Origin: Bifidobacteriaceae bacterium
Lineage (GTDB): Bacteria; Actinomycetota; Actinomycetes; Actinomycetales; WQXJ01
Length of the DNA stretch: 6,289 bases
Direction of reading: 5' to 3'
NCBI GenBank assembly: GCA_031268115.1
Contig: JAIRXV010000284.1
Coordinates: forward strand, 1-6,289
Under the pieces are notes generated by a model that searched no databases, had not been told where the DNA came from, and worked only from the letters and a program-made list of their open reading frames with translations. Below are positions 5,727 to 6,289 of the stretch, piece after piece (position 1 is the stretch's first letter; every line of letters begins with the position of its first letter). The translations under genes and the position numbers were made by a program.

Positions 5727-6289
5727 ATGCAGACTGTAAGCACGCCCGCCCAAGTTGAGGTCGATCCCACGTGGAACATCTGGACCCTGCTGTCCAGACG
5801 CGTCAACACAACCCCCGACGAGACGGTTGTCGAGGTCCAAGAAGACGACGGCACCTGGAGGCCGCTCTCCGCGGCCGGCTTCGCCGACGAAGCGACTGCC
5901 GTCGCCAAAGGTCTGGTTGCCCTCGGTATCAAGCCGGGTGATCGTGTCGCGATCATGTCCCGCACAAGATACGAGTGGACCCTCTTGGACTACGCCATCT
6001 GGGCAGCGGGCGCCGTGCCCGTGCCCATCTACGAGACCTCTTCGGTCGAGCAGATCACGTGGATTTGCTCTGACGCCGATGTCAAGGCCGTGGTGGTTGA
6101 GACCGCGGCCCATCGCTTGTTGGTCGAAGCGGCCCGCGCGACACTGCCGGCCCTGACCCTCCTTTGGCAGATCGACAGCGGTGACGTGGAAACGCTTAAG
6201 GAGGTCGGTGCGGCCATCCCCACGGCCGAGATCGAGGAGCGCCGCACCGCTGCGGCCTTCCTCGACCTCGCCACGATCATCTACACGTC
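5727..6289 (+). CDS. fadD15: long-chain fatty acid--CoA ligase (AMP-forming), N-terminal part (3' end outside window)
   Basis: This enzyme activates long-chain fatty acids to acyl-CoA by way of an acyl-adenylate. The frame is open from the ATG at 5727 to the end of the window: 187 codons and two bases, roughly the first third of a protein usually near 600 aa. The ATG is preceded by GGAG and directly by an in-frame TAG, so the start is firm. The translation follows M. tuberculosis FadD15 as I recall it: MQTVSTPAQVEVDPTWNIWTL, then GLVALGIKPGDRVAIMSRTR (64-83), YEWTLLDYAIWAAGAVPVPI and YETSS. The final residues, TIIYT and the first two bases of a likely Ser codon, lead into the family's ATP-binding loop, normally YTSGTTGRPKG, which lies just outside. 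The catalytic half therefore cannot be checked. Its place beyond aroG and plsC mirrors M. tuberculosis. Confidence 0.95.
   Translation, partial: MQTVSTPAQVEVDPTWNIWTLLSRRVNTTPDETVVEVQEDDGTWRPLSAAGFADEATAVAKGLVALGIKPGDRVAIMSRTRYEWTLLDYAIWAAGAVPVPIYETSSVEQITWICSDADVKAVVVETAAHRLLVEAARATLPALTLLWQIDSGDVETLKEVGAAIPTAEIEERRTAAAFLDLATIIYT

Noticed and set aside
5713..5739. Eight-codon open frame (ATG at 5713) overlapping the fadD15 start, as a leader peptide
   Set aside because: Its ATG overlaps the fadD15 ribosome site GGAG and it has no ribosome site of its own; most likely chance.
5253..6113. 286-codon minus-strand open frame across the unknown gene and fadD15
   Set aside because: It lies opposite two supported genes and spans their intergenic gap, and its translation matches no family I recognise.
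1..6289. A novel defence, mobile or biosynthetic system
   Set aside because: Every long stretch is explained by conserved housekeeping-type genes. There are no transposases, integrases, nucleases, toxin-antitoxin pairs, direct-repeat arrays or abrupt composition changes that I can see.

Overview
The window is an ordinary, densely coded, high-GC actinobacterial chromosome segment. It holds six genes, two of them cut by the window edges. I see no tRNA, rRNA, CRISPR array, insertion sequence or phage gene, and no gene-free stretch longer than about 120 bases. The phylum call rests on four things: a PASTA-type Ser/Thr kinase, a class II (mycobacterial type) DAHP synthase, a Propionibacterium-type PPi-dependent phosphofructokinase, and the order kinase / aroG / plsC / fadD. 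The same genes, with other genes between them, occur in Mycobacterium tuberculosis (pknL, aroG, Rv2182c, fadD15). Genus and order cannot be fixed from the sequence.

Layout: (1) 2-1417, + strand, the 3' part of a PknL/PknB-like receptor kinase: end of the kinase domain, basic Ser/Thr-rich linker, one membrane helix and four PASTA domains. (2) 1404-2756, - strand, class II DAHP synthase, overlapping the kinase tail to tail by 14 bp. (3) 2794-4005, - strand, PPi-phosphofructokinase, 37 bp upstream of aroG. (4) 4122-4943, - strand, PlsC-type 1-acylglycerol-3-phosphate acyltransferase with a probable TTG start. (5) 4998-5639, + strand, an acidic, Pro-rich protein with two C-terminal membrane helices, divergent from plsC and probably read from a leaderless GTG. 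(6) 5727-6289, + strand, the N-terminal third of a FadD15-like long-chain acyl-CoA synthetase, cut just before its ATP-binding loop.

Together the genes are central-metabolism and envelope functions. PPi-PFK is a reversible step of sugar phosphate metabolism. DAHP synthase takes PEP and erythrose 4-phosphate into aromatic amino acid synthesis. PlsC and FadD15 serve phospholipid synthesis and fatty acid activation. The kinase has the architecture of a cell-wall-sensing regulator. Transcription probably runs plsC, then pfp-aroG, leftward; the unknown protein and fadD15 are read rightward.

I found no convincing undescribed system. The best leads are regulatory: a 22-bp near-perfect palindrome between the divergent plsC and unknown gene that places the same TAGAGT -10-like box on both strands; a hairpin in the short pfp-aroG gap; and an 8-bp-stem hairpin just past the kinase stop, inside the aroG coding region.
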